DNA of 64,000 bases, from positions 1 through 64,000 of the forward strand of contig PBNY01000088.1 of NCBI GenBank assembly GCA_002723385.1, in the 5' to 3' direction. The translations under genes were made by a program, and so were the position numbers. Of this stretch, positions 9,690 to 19,336 are shown one piece after another. Source of the stretch: Oceanospirillaceae bacterium. Lineage in GTDB: Bacteria > Pseudomonadota > Gammaproteobacteria > Pseudomonadales > Oceanobacteraceae. Every line of letters starts with the position of its first letter. Position 1 is the stretch's first letter. The notes beneath the pieces were generated by a model. It had not been told where the DNA came from. It saw nothing but the letters and a program-made list of their open reading frames with translations, and ran no database searches.

Positions 9690-10235
9690 TCAGTTTTCCA
9701 GACGATTGAAGCGTGCTGCTATGTCGCTGCCAGTGTAATGCGCCACCCAGCCTTCCGGGTTATTGAACAGGCGAATGGCAATAAAGTCCGGGTTTGGTCC
9801 CATATCGAACCAGTGCGGAGTGTTGGCAGGTACACCAATCAGGTCTCCGGTTTGACATAACACCTCAAATACCTGATCTCCAATATGCAGGCTGAACAAC
9901 CCTTGACCGGCGACAAAGAAGCGGACTTCATCTTCGCCATGAGTGTGTTCGCTGAGAAATTTTTCGCGCAGTTCGTCTTTCTTCGGGTTATCGGCATTGA
10001 GGCTGATAACGTCTACCGTCTGGTAGCCCTGTGCCGTCATCAGGCGGTCGATATCGCTCTGATACGCCGCGATGACTTCTTTCTGACTGGCTCCTGGCGA
10101 TAACTCGGCAGTGGCTTCCCATTGTTCAAAACGCACGCCGACTTCCAACAATTTTTGCTGAATCTTGTCGGGGTTTGAGCTGGTGAATTGCAGTTGGGTG
10201 ACGTCAATAGCGGGATATATTCTTATTGTACTCAC
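9690..10235 (-). CDS. mtnD: Acireductone dioxygenase
   Basis: A 181-residue cupin that converts acireductone and O2 to the keto-acid precursor of methionine (Fe form) or to off-pathway products (Ni form). The GTG start at 10235 is preferred over an upstream ATG (10280) because AAGGGA lies directly before it and because it gives the usual ARD length. Metal-ligand motif H-T-H-G-E-D-E-V-R-F supplies two His and one Glu, and the second cupin His is in ANTPHWFDMG. It sits between mtnB and mtnC in the operon. Confidence 0.95.
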   Translation of the reverse strand: MSTIRIYPAIDVTQLQFTSSNPDKIQQKLLEVGVRFEQWEATAELSPGASQKEVIAAYQSDIDRLMTAQGYQTVDVISLNADNPKKDELREKFLSEHTHGEDEVRFFVAGQGLFSLHIGDQVFEVLCQTGDLIGVPANTPHWFDMGPNPDFIAIRLFNNPEGWVAHYTGSDIAARFNRLEN

Positions 10236-10340
10236 GTGGGTTCCCTTGGATGCATCCAGATGTTGGATGGTTAGTATCATGAGTCGGTGACCAGTAAACA
10301 GGCGTTTTCACCTGACCGCTGTCACCGATGGAAATAAATG

Positions 10341-10994
10341 TTATGGGTTATCCAGCGTACTGCTTTTGCCCAGACGGTGCAGTTCCAATTGGTAACCGAA
10401 CAAGTGTTCAAGTGCCTCCAGATGGCGGAAGCATTCATCGAGATCCTTGCCCCAGGTGTACACCCCATGGCCACGAATCAGATAGGCGTGCCCCTCTCCT
10501 TCACTGGCCATGTATTGTTCGACCTCATGAGCAAGGCGGGGGATGTTCTGGTCGTTGTCGAACACCGGAATCACCAGTATGTCTTCATGCCCCTGCTGGC
10601 CGTGAAACGCCTTTTGCAACTCCCAGCCTGTCAGCCGAATGGTGTTTGACCGGGTCAGATGAGACAGCAAGACCGAGTTTCTTGAATGGGTGTGCAGTAC
10701 CGCGCCGATGGCGTGGTTGCGTTCGTACAGCTGCGTGTGAAGGCGGGTCTCTGCCGAGGGCTTGCCACCGGTTTGTGATTGTCCCTGCCAGTTCACCACC
10801 AGAATGTCTTGCGGGTGAAGACGTCCCTTGTGTTTGCCCGAGCTGGTGAGCGCGCAGTGGCGTTTGTCCAGACGCATGGAGTAGTTCGAGCTGGTGGCTG
10901 GAGACCAGTCACGCTCGTACAGCAAACGACCGTATTCACAGAGCAAATCGGCCGCTTGACGAAACTGGCTACTGTTGATAGGGATGTGGCTCAT
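10341..10994 (-). CDS. mtnB: Methylthioribulose-1-phosphate dehydratase
   Basis: A 217-residue class II aldolase-like zinc enzyme that dehydrates 5-methylthioribulose-1-phosphate in methionine salvage. Zinc-ligand motifs are [14 protein letters not shown] and a later [14 protein letters not shown]. The start overlaps the mtnA stop by 4 bases, indicating translational coupling. About 105 bases separate it from mtnD. Confidence 0.95.
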   Translation of the reverse strand: MSHIPINSSQFRQAADLLCEYGRLLYERDWSPATSSNYSMRLDKRHCALTSSGKHKGRLHPQDILVVNWQGQSQTGGKPSAETRLHTQLYERNHAIGAVLHTHSRNSVLLSHLTRSNTIRLTGWELQKAFHGQQGHEDILVIPVFDNDQNIPRLAHEVEQYMASEGEGHAYLIRGHGVYTWGKDLDECFRHLEALEHLFGYQLELHRLGKSSTLDNP

Positions 10995-12004
10995 GACGGG
11001 TTCTGACGTTGGAACAGCTCGGCAACTGTGTGGCTATCGGGGTTGTGAATCAGGCCTGCCTCGGTCGCAATCACATCAATCAACTCCGCCGGGGTGACGT
11101 CGAACGAAGGATTGATGGCATCGCAATTGGCTGGTGCAATGGCCTGGCCATTCAGGTGTGTTACCTCGGAAACCGGACGTTGCTCAATCGGAATCTGATC
11201 ACCGGAGCTCATCTCAAGGTCAAAGGTACTGAGAGGGGCCGCAACCATCACCCGCACGCCATGGTGCTTTGCCAGAACGGCCAGACTGTAGGTGCCAATC
11301 TTGTTGGCGACATCGCCATTGGCGGCGATGCGATCTGCACCGACAATCACCCAGTCAACCGCGCCCTGACGGAACAGTTGTGCAGCAGCACCGTCGGCAG
11401 ACAGCTTGACCGGGATCTCATCCTGCATCAGTTCCCATGCCGTCAGGCGGGCTCCCTGCAACCAGGGGCGGGTTTCACCGGCAAAAACGCGATCAACCTG
11501 ACCGTTGTGCCACGCGGTGCGGATAATTCCCAGTGCCGTGCCATGGCCACCGGTCGCCAGCGCGCCGGTATTGCAATGGGTGTAAATGCCGATATTACTG
11601 CCCAGTACAGAGGCGCCGAAATTGGCCATGTCGAGGTTGGCAGCGATGTCTTCCTCGTGGATACGACGTGCTTCAGCCAATAACTGCTGTGGTTGCTGCG
11701 GCGCACTGGCCATGCGTTCCAGTGCCCAGAACAGATTGACGGCGGTCGGTCGGGATTCTGCCAGCACTTTGTAGGCCGCCTGGGTATCGGCACCCGCCAG
11801 CGCCGCCATGGCATAGCCGTATGCGGCCGTAATGCCGATTGCCGGGGCGCCACGCACGACCATATCGCGGATAGCGTCTGCTACTTCATCCGCGGTGCGG
11901 CATTCGATATGACGAATCTGGTGAGGCAGGACACGCTGGTCGAGCAGCTTCAAGGTGTTTTGATGCCATTCGATAGCCTGTACACGGGAAGAAATCTGGG
12001 TCAT
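10991..12004 (-). CDS. mtnA: Methylthioribose-1-phosphate isomerase
   Basis: A 337-residue enzyme, first of the methionine salvage operon here, isomerising methylthioribose-1-phosphate to methylthioribulose-1-phosphate. Family hallmarks are [16 protein letters not shown] (about residues 46-61), the catalytic Cys in [14 protein letters not shown], and the Asp in [19 protein letters not shown]. The length is normal. There is no mtnN or mtnK/mtnP in this cluster, so upstream salvage steps must be encoded elsewhere. Confidence 0.96.
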   Translation of the reverse strand: MTQISSRVQAIEWHQNTLKLLDQRVLPHQIRHIECRTADEVADAIRDMVVRGAPAIGITAAYGYAMAALAGADTQAAYKVLAESRPTAVNLFWALERMASAPQQPQQLLAEARRIHEEDIAANLDMANFGASVLGSNIGIYTHCNTGALATGGHGTALGIIRTAWHNGQVDRVFAGETRPWLQGARLTAWELMQDEIPVKLSADGAAAQLFRQGAVDWVIVGADRIAANGDVANKIGTYSLAVLAKHHGVRVMVAAPLSTFDLEMSSGDQIPIEQRPVSEVTHLNGQAIAPANCDAINPSFDVTPAELIDVIATEAGLIHNPDSHTVAELFQRQNPS

Positions 12005-12067
12005 GCAAGCCGTCCGTCAAAAAGCCGCAATCTTAGCCCAGCGTCGCTGGGGTGTCCTGTTCCGTCA

Positions 12068-12103
12068 GGACAAAAGCCGGACCGGAATCAGGGTTTCCGG
12101 CCC
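12068..12103 (-). terminator. Intrinsic terminator after pgi
   Basis: Read on the minus strand, GGGCCGGAA and TTCCGGTCCGGC form a GC-rich stem around a short loop, followed by TTTTG. It lies just after the pgi stop codon and upstream of mtnA, separating the two transcripts. Confidence 0.65.
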
Positions 12104-12128
12104 GAATTGGTAACAATCAGCGCCGGAA

Positions 12129-13787
12129 TTACAGGTAATCCTGCATATGGTGGAAGGCGCGAATCAAACCGTTGGTGGAGCCGTCAAAATGTTCCGGAAT
12201 ACGATCGGATTCCAGGGCACTCAGTACCTTGCCACCGAGCTTCTTGCCCAATTCCACACCCCATTGGTCGAACGAGTTGATACCCCAGATGAATCCCTGG
12301 GCAGCGACCTTGTGCTCGTAGAGGGCAATCAGGGCACCGACAGTTTGAGGTGTCGCTTTCGGGAAGTAGATGGTATTGCTCGGACGATTACCGGCAATCA
12401 CCTTGTGCGGTGCCAGAACCGTCGCTTCCGCACGGCTCATGCCGCCAGCGACCAGTTCTTCAATCGCATCGTCTTCTGACTTGCCTTGCAGCAATGCCTG
12501 GCTTTGGGACAGACAGTTGGAGACCAGTACCGCGTGGAAGCTGTCAATCGGGTTATGGCTGTTCATCGGCATGATGAAATCGCACGGCGTGAAGTGGGTG
12601 CCCTGGTGCAACAGCTGGTGGAAAGCATGCTGGCCGTTGGTGCCTACGCCACCCCAGATTACCGGACCGGTCTGGTAATCCAGTGGCTGGCCATCAATGG
12701 CAACCGATTTGCCGTTACTTTCCATGTCGAGCTGCTGAAGGTGACCTGGCAAGCTGCGCAGATAGTGGTCATATGGCAGCGTGGCGTGGGAATTCACACC
12801 GAAGAAGTTCACGTACCAGACGCCCAGCAAGGCCATGATCACCGGCATGTTCTGATCCAGCGGTGCGGTACGGAAGTGCTCATCCATCTCATGGGCGCCG
12901 CGCAGAACGTCACGGAAGTTGTCGATACCAATCGCCAGCGCCAGTGGCAGACCGATGGCTGACCAGAGCGAGTAACGACCACCGACCCAGTCCCACATCG
13001 GGAAGATGTTTTCTTCTGCAACACCAAAAGCGGTGGCTTTTTCGATATTGGAGGAAACGGCGGTGAAGTGCTTCGGCAGGTCATCTTCCGTGCCGCCGTT
13101 GCGCAGGAACCATTCGCGGCAAGCGGTGGCGTTTTTCAGGGTTTCCTGAGTGCCGAATGACTTCGACTGAATGATGAACAGCGTCGTGGCCGGGTTGAGG
13201 CGTTTGAGGATCTCGGTGATGTGAGTGCCGTCAATGTTGGCCAGATAGTGAATATGCAGGCCGCTGTCCCAGTAGGGCTTCAGTGCACTGGACGCCAGCT
13301 TGGGCCCCAGGAAGGAACCGCCGATACCGATCGAAACCACGTCGGTAAATGGCTGGTTGGTGTAGCCTCGCCACTGATTGCGACGAATTTTCCAGCAGAA
13401 CTCTTCCATGCGCTGAACCGTGTCACGCACTTCCGGCATGATGTCCGCACCATCAACCATGATCGGGCGATCGCTGAAGTTACGCAGGGCCGTGTGCAGG
13501 GCCGGGCGGTTTTCGCTGCGGTTGATGGCTTCACCGCGAAACATGGCTCGAGTCTTGGCCGGTACATCGCGCTCTTCAGCAAGACGAATCAGCCATTGCA
13601 TGGTGTCTCGGGTTACCCGGTTTTTCGAGTAGTCCAGACTCAGGCCTGCGGCTTCTACGTGAAAGCTTTCGAATCGGTTCGGATCGTTCGCGAACCAGTC
13701 CAGCATGTGTTCTTGCGCAATATCAGCATGATGTTGCTGGAGGAGTTTCCAGATATCGGACTGGGTGAGACTGCTTGCCAGAGCCAT
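12129..13787 (-). CDS. pgi: Glucose-6-phosphate isomerase
   Basis: A 552-residue enzyme interconverting glucose-6-phosphate and fructose-6-phosphate. Signatures include GIGGSFLGPKLAS, the first PGI signature around DWVGGRYSLWSAIGLPLAL, and a second signature near NSFDQWGVELGKKL at the C-terminus. The length matches bacterial Pgi. It lies downstream of panD in the same orientation but is isolated by a strong terminator after panD and 200 bases of intergenic DNA, so it probably has its own promoter. The panBCD-pgi neighbourhood is also found in Pseudomonas. Confidence 0.97.
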   Translation of the reverse strand: MALASSLTQSDIWKLLQQHHADIAQEHMLDWFANDPNRFESFHVEAAGLSLDYSKNRVTRDTMQWLIRLAEERDVPAKTRAMFRGEAINRSENRPALHTALRNFSDRPIMVDGADIMPEVRDTVQRMEEFCWKIRRNQWRGYTNQPFTDVVSIGIGGSFLGPKLASSALKPYWDSGLHIHYLANIDGTHITEILKRLNPATTLFIIQSKSFGTQETLKNATACREWFLRNGGTEDDLPKHFTAVSSNIEKATAFGVAEENIFPMWDWVGGRYSLWSAIGLPLALAIGIDNFRDVLRGAHEMDEHFRTAPLDQNMPVIMALLGVWYVNFFGVNSHATLPYDHYLRSLPGHLQQLDMESNGKSVAIDGQPLDYQTGPVIWGGVGTNGQHAFHQLLHQGTHFTPCDFIMPMNSHNPIDSFHAVLVSNCLSQSQALLQGKSEDDAIEELVAGGMSRAEATVLAPHKVIAGNRPSNTIYFPKATPQTVGALIALYEHKVAAQGFIWGINSFDQWGVELGKKLGGKVLSALESDRIPEHFDGSTNGLIRAFHHMQDYL

Positions 13788-13981
13788 AGTCTTTCCTTGG
13801 TGCTTATCAGTGCTTGAAAGTTGATCGGCAGTATACGAACTAACCCGGAGTGGTCAAAGCACAGTTGGGACAAAGCGGACAAGGAAGCGGGTCACGAGCA
13901 AAAGTCAGTCTGGGGTAACAGAATGTTCCGGTCATGGTCGGGACGGGCGTTTACTCACTATCTGGTGCAGTGGCGCAGAAA

Positions 13982-14014
13982 AAGAAACGGGCCGCCAGAG
14001 AACTCTGACGGCCC
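13982..14014 (-). terminator. Intrinsic terminator after panD
   Basis: Minus-strand GGGCCGTCAGAG and CTCTGGCGGCCC pair over 12 positions with one mismatch and a very short loop, followed by GTTTCTTTTTC. This is a textbook rho-independent terminator 20 bases after the panD stop. Confidence 0.85.
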
Positions 14015-14033
14015 GTATAGAAGGCGGACAGGA

Positions 14034-14414
14034 TCAGGCGACCTGTACCGGAATATCGAAGCTGGTATGGCTAACAGTGTTGTCAGCGTTCATGTACACC
14101 AGTTTAGGCTTGAAGCTGGCCAGTTCGGCTTCTTCGTAGTTGCCGTAAGCACAGATAATAACGCTGTCACCAACACCGGCCAGATGCGCTGCTGCTCCGT
14201 TGACCGAAATGGTACCGGAACCGTCTTCTGCACGGATGATGTAGGTAGTAAAGCGCTGGCCGTTAGCAATGTTATAGATCTGGATCTGTTCGTACTCGCG
14301 CATTCCGGCGAGATCCAGCAGCTTGCCATCGATGGCGCACGACCCTTCGTAGTTCAGAACGGAGTGAGTCACTCGTGCCTGGTGAAGTTTTGCTTTCAGC
14401 ATAATGGTCTGCAT
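14034..14414 (-). CDS. panD: Aspartate 1-decarboxylase proenzyme
   Basis: A 126-residue proenzyme producing beta-alanine for pantothenate. The self-cleavage site is YEGSCAID (Gly24-Ser25), which generates the pyruvoyl cofactor. The C-terminal [16 protein letters not shown] is conserved. It follows panC after 158 bases, in the same orientation, completing panB-panC-panD. Confidence 0.97.
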   Translation of the reverse strand: MQTIMLKAKLHQARVTHSVLNYEGSCAIDGKLLDLAGMREYEQIQIYNIANGQRFTTYIIRAEDGSGTISVNGAAAHLAGVGDSVIICAYGNYEEAELASFKPKLVYMNADNTVSHTSFDIPVQVA

Positions 14415-14572
14415 GGTAACCCCTCATGTGTTCGTCGGGATATCGCGTGTTAAGCGGGAATGACCCTGAGAGTTTCCCTGTTTAATCATTTGGAAGATGC
14501 GGCGTCGAGATGGAATCAATCCTTCTTTCGATCAAAAATTGACCGATCTTCCAAAGGGGGCAGGAGTATGCC

Positions 14573-15466
14573 CTAATCATTATGTGGATTCAAATCCACC
14601 ACGATGTTGTCAATCAGCCTTGCCTTGCCCAGAAAAGCCGCACCTGGAATGACAATTTCCAAGGGTTTTCCCGTATTCTGGTCGCGCTGTTCCAGCGTTT
14701 TCTGCAAGACAGGCTGCAAATTGTCGGCATGTCTGACTTCCAGATAGTCGGTTTCAAGACCTGCGTCGGCCAAAATGGCATCGCCCTGTGCCAACGCCAA
14801 TTCAAGGTTACGACTTGTTTGCAATGATGAAAAGATGGCCCGTAAAGCCCTATTCAAAGCCGGTGCTCTGGCCCGTTCTTCGCTGGTCAAGTAGCCATTA
14901 CGGGAACTGAGTGCCAGCCCGTCAGCCGCACGTGCGGTCGGAACCGACACCACATCCACAGGCATGTTCAGGTCGGCAACCATCTTGCGGATCACAGCCA
15001 CCTGCTGATAGTCCTTCTGACCGAAGAAGGCCATATCCGGCTGAACCATATTGAACAGCTTGGTTACCACGGTTGCGACACCGTCGAAATGCCCCGGACG
15101 GCTGCCGCCGCACAGGCCTTCAGAAACACCCGGTACACTGACGCGACTCTGGTTGTCCTGACCTTCGGGATACATTTCATCAACGTCTGGAGCAAACAGG
15201 AGCTGGCAATCAGCGGCCTGTAATTTTTCGGCATCGGCATCCAGAGTGCGCGGGTAACGGGCGAGGTCATCGGGGTCGTTGAACTGCAGCGGATTGACGA
15301 AGATACTGGCAACGGTGAAACAGCCCTGTTGGCGGGATTGATCAATCAGGCTGATGTGCCCCGCATGCAGGTTACCCATGGTCGGGACAAAGCCGATGCT
15401 CTGCCCCTGCTGACGTGCTTCCTTTATATAAGCGCGTAATTCACTCAGAGTATGTACAACATTCAT
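14573..15466 (-). CDS. panC: Pantothenate synthetase
   Basis: A 297-residue enzyme that condenses pantoate and beta-alanine with [17 protein letters not shown] (about residues 28-41) is the HIGH-like nucleotide-binding motif, [20 protein letters not shown] binds pantoate, and FGQKDYQQ is conserved. The start overlaps the panB stop by 4 bases. Confidence 0.97.
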   Translation of the reverse strand: MNVVHTLSELRAYIKEARQQGQSIGFVPTMGNLHAGHISLIDQSRQQGCFTVASIFVNPLQFNDPDDLARYPRTLDADAEKLQAADCQLLFAPDVDEMYPEGQDNQSRVSVPGVSEGLCGGSRPGHFDGVATVVTKLFNMVQPDMAFFGQKDYQQVAVIRKMVADLNMPVDVVSVPTARAADGLALSSRNGYLTSEERARAPALNRALRAIFSSLQTSRNLELALAQGDAILADAGLETDYLEVRHADNLQPVLQKTLEQRDQNTGKPLEIVIPGAAFLGKARLIDNIVVDLNPHND

Positions 15467-16272
15467 GCACTGAATCCGTGTTCTTCCGCTGGAAATGCGC
15501 CAGATTTCACCTCGTCAACGTAAGCCGCCATGGCTTGCTGAACGGTTCTGCCTTCGATCATGAAGTTTTTGACAAAGCGAGGAACGTGGTTGGCGTTGAG
15601 ACCGAGCATGTCGTGCATGACCAGAACCTGAGCGTCAGTGCCGCCGCCAGCGCCAATACCGATTACCGGTACGGAAACCGCCGCGGTCAGATCGGCAGCC
15701 AGCTGGCTGGGAACACATTCAAGCAACAGGATGTCGGCACCGGCCTGTTCCAGCGTCTGGGCATGACGAATCATGGCATCCGCATGGTCTTTTTCCCGTC
15801 CCTGAACGCGGTAGCCGCCAAGTTTGTTGACGGATTGGGGGGTCAGACCAAGGTGAGCACACACAGGTACCCCCTGATTACTGAGTGCCTGAATCAGCGG
15901 CACCAGCCAGTCATCGCCTTCGACCTTGACCATGTGGGCACCGGCCTGCATGACCTTGCGGGCGCTTTCCAGCCCTTGTTCCAGAGTGCCGTAACTCATG
16001 AACGGCAGGTCCGTCATGACCAGTGCCGGACGTTCGGCCATGGCGTTACCGCGTGCAACGCACGCGGTGTGGTAAGCCATGTCACCAATGCTCACGGGCA
16101 GCGTGCTGTTGTGACCTTGCAGAACCATGCCCAGCGAGTCTCCAACCAGCAGCGCTTCAACCCCGGCTGACGCGGCGTTTTGGGCGAAGGTTGCATCGTA
16201 GGCGGTCAGGACCGTGAATTTTTCCTGCCTGGCTTTCATCGCCTGCAATGAACGGATTGTAATACTGCTCAT
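15463..16272 (-). CDS. panB: 3-methyl-2-oxobutanoate hydroxymethyltransferase
   Basis: A 269-residue TIM-barrel enzyme making ketopantoate from ketoisovalerate and methylene-tetrahydrofolate. The motifs [24 protein letters not shown] (metal-binding Asp) and the later [20 protein letters not shown] are those of PanB. A strong GGAGG-type site lies just before the ATG. It is preceded by folK, and the folK-panB-panC order is shared with Pseudomonas. Confidence 0.97.
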   Translation of the reverse strand: MSSITIRSLQAMKARQEKFTVLTAYDATFAQNAASAGVEALLVGDSLGMVLQGHNSTLPVSIGDMAYHTACVARGNAMAERPALVMTDLPFMSYGTLEQGLESARKVMQAGAHMVKVEGDDWLVPLIQALSNQGVPVCAHLGLTPQSVNKLGGYRVQGREKDHADAMIRHAQTLEQAGADILLLECVPSQLAADLTAAVSVPVIGIGAGGGTDAQVLVMHDMLGLNANHVPRFVKNFMIEGRTVQQAMAAYVDEVKSGAFPAEEHGFSA

Positions 16273-16409
16273 ATGATCTCCTCCGGAGGCTGATCTGCCA
16301 CCGACTCGACTGCTAGAGCGTCAAGACGCGAAAACAGTTTTCGGTGTTACGACGGTTTGCCAATCAGGGCAATCCTATACATTCGACCGGCTATGTTGCG
16401 TATTGACCG

Positions 16410-16904
16410 TTATAAGTCAATAACCGGGGAGGAAAGTCGAATAAGCGTTGGGTCTTCGGCGCAGGGCAGGAGATCGAGTTTCTGACCATTCGGAAGGGCC
16501 AGTAACGGCGCGATTTCCAGAATCGGTACGACCACAAAACTGCGACTGGTCAGTTCCTTGTGAGGAACAATGAGGCGTTCCGTCTGGATGGTGTGTTGCC
16601 CATACAGCAGCAAATCGAGATCAATGCTGCGCTCGCCCCAGTGGCGTCGACGCACGCGGCCTTGTGCCTGTTCCTGCGCCTGGAGGGCGTCCAGCAGGGC
16701 TTCGGCGGTCAGCCAGGTATCCAGCATGGCAACGGCATTGATGAAGTCTGGCTGATCCTGGGGGCCAACGGGTTTGCTGCTGTACAGTGACGACACGGTA
16801 ACCAGTTCGCTGTCGGGCAATTGGCCGAGTGCCTGACAGGCACTCATTACCTGACTGATCGGGTCGTCCAGATTGGAACCCAGACCAATGAAACAGCGAA
16901 TCAT
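16410..16904 (-). CDS. folK: 2-amino-4-hydroxy-6-hydroxymethyldihydropteridine pyrophosphokinase
   Basis: A 164-residue folate-pathway enzyme that transfers pyrophosphate from ATP to hydroxymethyldihydropterin. The start at 16904 overlaps the pcnB stop as ATGA; the frame is open further upstream inside pcnB but that extension is not HPPK-like. IGLGSNLDD at the N-terminus and GERSIDLDLLLYG (Mg-binding Asp pair) in the centre are diagnostic. It is coupled to pcnB, and panB follows after 137 bases. Confidence 0.95.
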   Translation of the reverse strand: MIRCFIGLGSNLDDPISQVMSACQALGQLPDSELVTVSSLYSSKPVGPQDQPDFINAVAMLDTWLTAEALLDALQAQEQAQGRVRRRHWGERSIDLDLLLYGQHTIQTERLIVPHKELTSRSFVVVPILEIAPLLALPNGQKLDLLPCAEDPTLIRLSSPVIDL

Positions 16905-18262
16905 GCGCTGGGCTTGCGGCGACGAGGCCGGTTGGGACGACGACGACGGGGTGGCCGGTCGGTCTTGTCGGTGAAGGAAGATGGGGTTTTTTCCGGTACG
17001 CCGTGTTCCTGCTGGAAGTCGGTCCACCATTGCCCCAGACCGTTGAGGTCTTCACCGGATTGTTCACGCAGCAACAGAAAATCGTAAGCCGCCCGGAAGC
17101 GTGGATGGCCCAGCAGATCGCGACATTTGCGACTGCGGATCTTGGGCAAACGCAGCTGCAATTCCCAAACTTCACGCATGGAAATCGTAAAACGTCTTGG
17201 AATGGCGGTGAACTGGCACTGATAAGCCATCACGCTGTCGATCGCCTTGTGCAAGGCTGGATGACTGTCCATCCCTTTGGATTCCAGGTTTCTTTGCATG
17301 CGGAGTACCGCAGGCCACAGCAGTGCCGAGAGGAAAAAGTACGGTGTGACTGATTTGTCCGCCTGTATGCGCAGGTCGGTGTTTTTCATGGTGTTGCGCG
17401 CCAGTTCCAGGGCGAAATCGTCTTCCTCGATGCACTCCGAAGCGGCCGGGAACAAATGACCGAACAGCTGATACTCACGCATCAACTCGAAGGTACTGGC
17501 AGCATGACCGGCCAGAAACAGCTTCAACGATTCGTCAAAAAGACGTGCGGAAGGCACCTGTTCCAGCAAGGGAGCAAGGCGTCTGACAGGCTCAGCGGTT
17601 TCTGGCGACAGATCGAAATCCAGCTTGCCCATAAAACGGATTGCTCGAATCATCCGTACCGGGTCTTCGCGGTAGCGGGTCTCCGGGTCACCAATCAGTC
17701 GCAGTGTGCGCTGTTGCAGATCCTGCCAGCCACCGGCGTAGGACAAAACGGAGAAATCAGCGATGTTGTAATACAGGGCGTTGACGGTGAAGTCGCGGCG
17801 CAAGGCGTCTTCATCGCGAGTACCGTAGACGTTGTCCCGCAGGATCATGCCTTCGGAGCCGGTCGCGGCTTGCTGTTTGGAATGGTTTTCCTGTGGTGGT
17901 GCGCGGAAGGTGGCAACCTCAATGACATCGCGGCCAAAAATGACGTGTACCAGTTTGAAACGGCGTCCAATCAGACGTGAGTTCCGGAACAGCTTGTTGA
18001 CCTGCTCTGGTGTGGCGTCGGTAGCAACATCGAAATCTTTCGGATGCATGCCGAGCAGGGTGTCCCTGACACCGCCACCGACCAACAATGCCTGATAACC
18101 GGCCTTGTGCAAGCGATACAGAACCTTCAGGGCATTGTCACTGATGTTGGATCGGCTGATGCCATGTTCATCCCTGGGAATAATGGCAAGTTGACCTGGC
18201 ATCTCGGTTGGCTCCGATGCGTTGCTGAATAAGCGATTGATAAAACGGGACAGTGGATTCAC
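16901..18262 (-). CDS. pcnB: Poly(A) polymerase I
   Basis: A 453-residue nucleotidyltransferase that adds 3' poly(A) tails to RNAs and promotes their decay. The N-terminal catalytic head has LVGGGVRDTLLG and the metal-binding KDFDVATDATPEQV, and the next conserved block is RRFKLVHVIFGRDVIEVATFR. The C-terminus is Arg/Lys/Pro-rich (RPPRRRRPNRPRRRKPSA), as usual for PcnB. It is the first gene of the pcnB-folK-panB-panC-panD series and lies about 60 bases after the terminator of a CrcZ-type sRNA, as in Pseudomonas where crcZ sits between cbrB and pcnB. Confidence 0.96.
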   Translation of the reverse strand: MNPLSRFINRLFSNASEPTEMPGQLAIIPRDEHGISRSNISDNALKVLYRLHKAGYQALLVGGGVRDTLLGMHPKDFDVATDATPEQVNKLFRNSRLIGRRFKLVHVIFGRDVIEVATFRAPPQENHSKQQAATGSEGMILRDNVYGTRDEDALRRDFTVNALYYNIADFSVLSYAGGWQDLQQRTLRLIGDPETRYREDPVRMIRAIRFMGKLDFDLSPETAEPVRRLAPLLEQVPSARLFDESLKLFLAGHAASTFELMREYQLFGHLFPAASECIEEDDFALELARNTMKNTDLRIQADKSVTPYFFLSALLWPAVLRMQRNLESKGMDSHPALHKAIDSVMAYQCQFTAIPRRFTISMREVWELQLRLPKIRSRKCRDLLGHPRFRAAYDFLLLREQSGEDLNGLGQWWTDFQQEHGVPEKTPSSFTDKTDRPPRRRRPNRPRRRKPSA

Positions 18263-18322
18263 AAAGTCTGGATGCGTATGAGTTCGTCACGAAGAAGGCC
18301 ACGCAGTTTAGCGCTGGTCCAG

Positions 18323-18352
18323 AAAATAAGAAAGCCGCACGAGGGCGGCTTT
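18323..18352 (-). terminator. Intrinsic terminator of the long CrcZ-type sRNA
   Basis: On the minus strand AAAGCCGC and GCGGCTTT form a perfect 8-bp stem with a 6-base loop, followed by CTTATTTTC. It separates the sRNA from pcnB. Confidence 0.85.
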
Positions 18353-18598
18353 ATCGGAAGGCTTATATTCTTGTTGTTATTGGCCTGAACGCTCGGACTG
18401 GGGGGAGTCCGCTGTTTTGAATAATCAGATTTGCCTGTTGTTATTATTGTTGCTGGCCGAGCCAAGCATTCAAAACAGCCGAACGGGAAGACCTCTTGTT
18501 GTTTTTGTTGTCGAGGTGTTCCTTTGCGCCACATTTTTATTTTTATTGGCTGGCGCTTTCGAGACCGCGATTTTTATTTTTATTGTTGCTGTCTTGTG
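18323..18598 (-). ncRNA. crcZ: CrcZ-type small RNA (long copy, adjacent to pcnB)
   Basis: Predicted 276-nt RNA starting 12 bases after a sigma-54 promoter and ending at an intrinsic terminator. It holds five A-rich AAnAAnAA-type motifs, the Hfq/Crc target signature of CrcZ: near 18570-18588, 18533-18547, 18495-18512, 18435-18454 and 18368-18383. Several are displayed in loops: GCGCC...GGCGC, CCTC...GAGG, and a perfect 12-bp long-range stem (GCTGTTTTGAAT, 18468-18479, with its complement at 18411-18422) that encloses the fourth motif. CrcZ of Pseudomonas sequesters Hfq/Crc and relieves catabolite repression, and lies between cbrB and pcnB, as here. No plausible protein is encoded. RNA ends are predictions. 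Confidence 0.8.
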
Positions 18599-18608
18599 AT
18601 CTGTATAT

Positions 18609-18624
18609 AGCAGTTGTCGTGCCA
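18609..18624 (-). promoter_or_regulatory. Sigma-54 promoter of the long CrcZ-type sRNA
   Basis: TGGCACGACAACTGCT matches the -24/-12 consensus TGGCACRNNNNTTGCW with GG and GC in the correct spacing. Transcription is predicted to start about 12 bases beyond the GC, near 18598. Confidence 0.85.
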
Positions 18625-18697
18625 GAAAAATAAAATCCTTAAAAAACAACGGCTTGTGAGTATTTGGCCGAAATTGGCACGCAGCTTTGGCCGGATT

Positions 18698-18745
18698 TGT
18701 TACCTCGTTCGGGGTGTTGGGTAACAGTTTTTCATCGAGGTAACA
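18698..18745. promoter_or_regulatory. Activator-binding cluster (probable CbrB sites) for the long sRNA
   Basis: TGTTACC (18698-18704), GGTAACA (18720-18726) and a second GGTAACA (18739-18745) form an inverted pair plus a repeat, 75-120 bases upstream of the -24 element. That is the usual location for binding sites of sigma-54 activators such as CbrB, which is encoded next door. The same heptamers recur upstream of the second sigma-54 promoter. Confidence 0.7.
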
Positions 18746-19048
18746 CTTTGTGCCAGCGGGGTAGATCTGTGCCATCCAACCAAAAAGTCGAACTGTATTC
18801 GGAACTCTGGCATTCCTGTACAAGCATTTCCTAATGCCACTTTCGGGAACCATTCCGTGGAAGGGTGGACAGGGAGCCGGGTAAAGGCGGTGAGGTGTGT
18901 TGTGAGTGCATTTGTATCGAAGAACAGTAGGGAATGTTGTGCCAGCAGGCTGGAGGGGAGGCCGCAGAGTGTTTTCCAACAACCCGTTAAAAGGATTCAG
19001 ACGAGCAGACGCATTGTTGACATGGAAGACGTCGGGATTTTTCGGGCG

Positions 19049-19088
19049 CCAGAAAAAACAAACCCCGCGTTCCATTCGGAAGGCGGGG
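19049..19088 (-). terminator. Intrinsic terminator of the short CrcZ-type sRNA
   Basis: On the minus strand CCCCGC and GCGGGG pair around an imperfect inner stem (CTTCC...GGAA), followed by TTTGTTTTTT. This is a strong rho-independent terminator. Confidence 0.85.
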
Positions 19089-19217
19089 CTGTCACAGAGC
19101 GGGACTTGTTTTTCTTTTCGCTAGGGTGACCGGATTGTTATTTTTATTTCCAGTCGTGGTTGCGCGGGTAAATCTTATTTTTATTTGGGGGAACCCGGCG
19201 CTTTTCTTCTTTTCTTG
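19052..19217 (-). ncRNA. Second CrcZ/CrcY-type small RNA (short copy, adjacent to cbrB)
   Basis: Predicted 166-nt RNA from a sigma-54 promoter to an intrinsic terminator. It carries four A-rich motifs of the AAnAAnAA type: the first 16 bases (AAGAAAAGAAGAAAAG), AAATAAAAATAAG (19174-19186), a copy inside the hairpin loop GACTGGA...TCCGGTC (19130-19151), and AAAAGAAAAACAAG near 19105-19120. These are the features of Crc-antagonist RNAs (CrcZ, CrcY, CrcX). In Pseudomonas the second such RNA is usually elsewhere in the genome; here both lie in one intergenic region in tandem. Ends and function are inferred. Confidence 0.72.
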
Positions 19218-19227
19218 ATCCCTATTA

Positions 19228-19243
19228 AGCGATAGTTGTGCCA
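19228..19243 (-). promoter_or_regulatory. Sigma-54 promoter of the short CrcZ-type sRNA
   Basis: TGGCACAACTATCGCT has the invariant GG and GC of a -24/-12 promoter at correct spacing. Predicted transcription start is near 19217. It lies on the same strand as the long copy's promoter, 619 bases away. Confidence 0.78.
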
Positions 19244-19336
19244 ACTTTTGTGTGGATTTAAAAAGTCCATTAAAAACAAGTGGTTAGAGTTTTTTTGTGC
19301 TTGTCTGCCACGGAAATGTATCAAAACCTAACGGAA

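Noticed and set aside
18929-18944. TGGCACAACATTCCCT as a third sigma-54 promoter
   Set aside because: The -24 half is perfect but the invariant GC at -12 is replaced by CC, and no A-rich RNA with terminator follows directly.
18470-19075. 201-codon frame on the minus strand between cbrB and pcnB
   Set aside because: It covers the long sRNA's promoter and motifs, has an odd composition (runs of Lys/Asn from A-rich motifs) and no recognisable domain; the RNA interpretation explains the sequence better.
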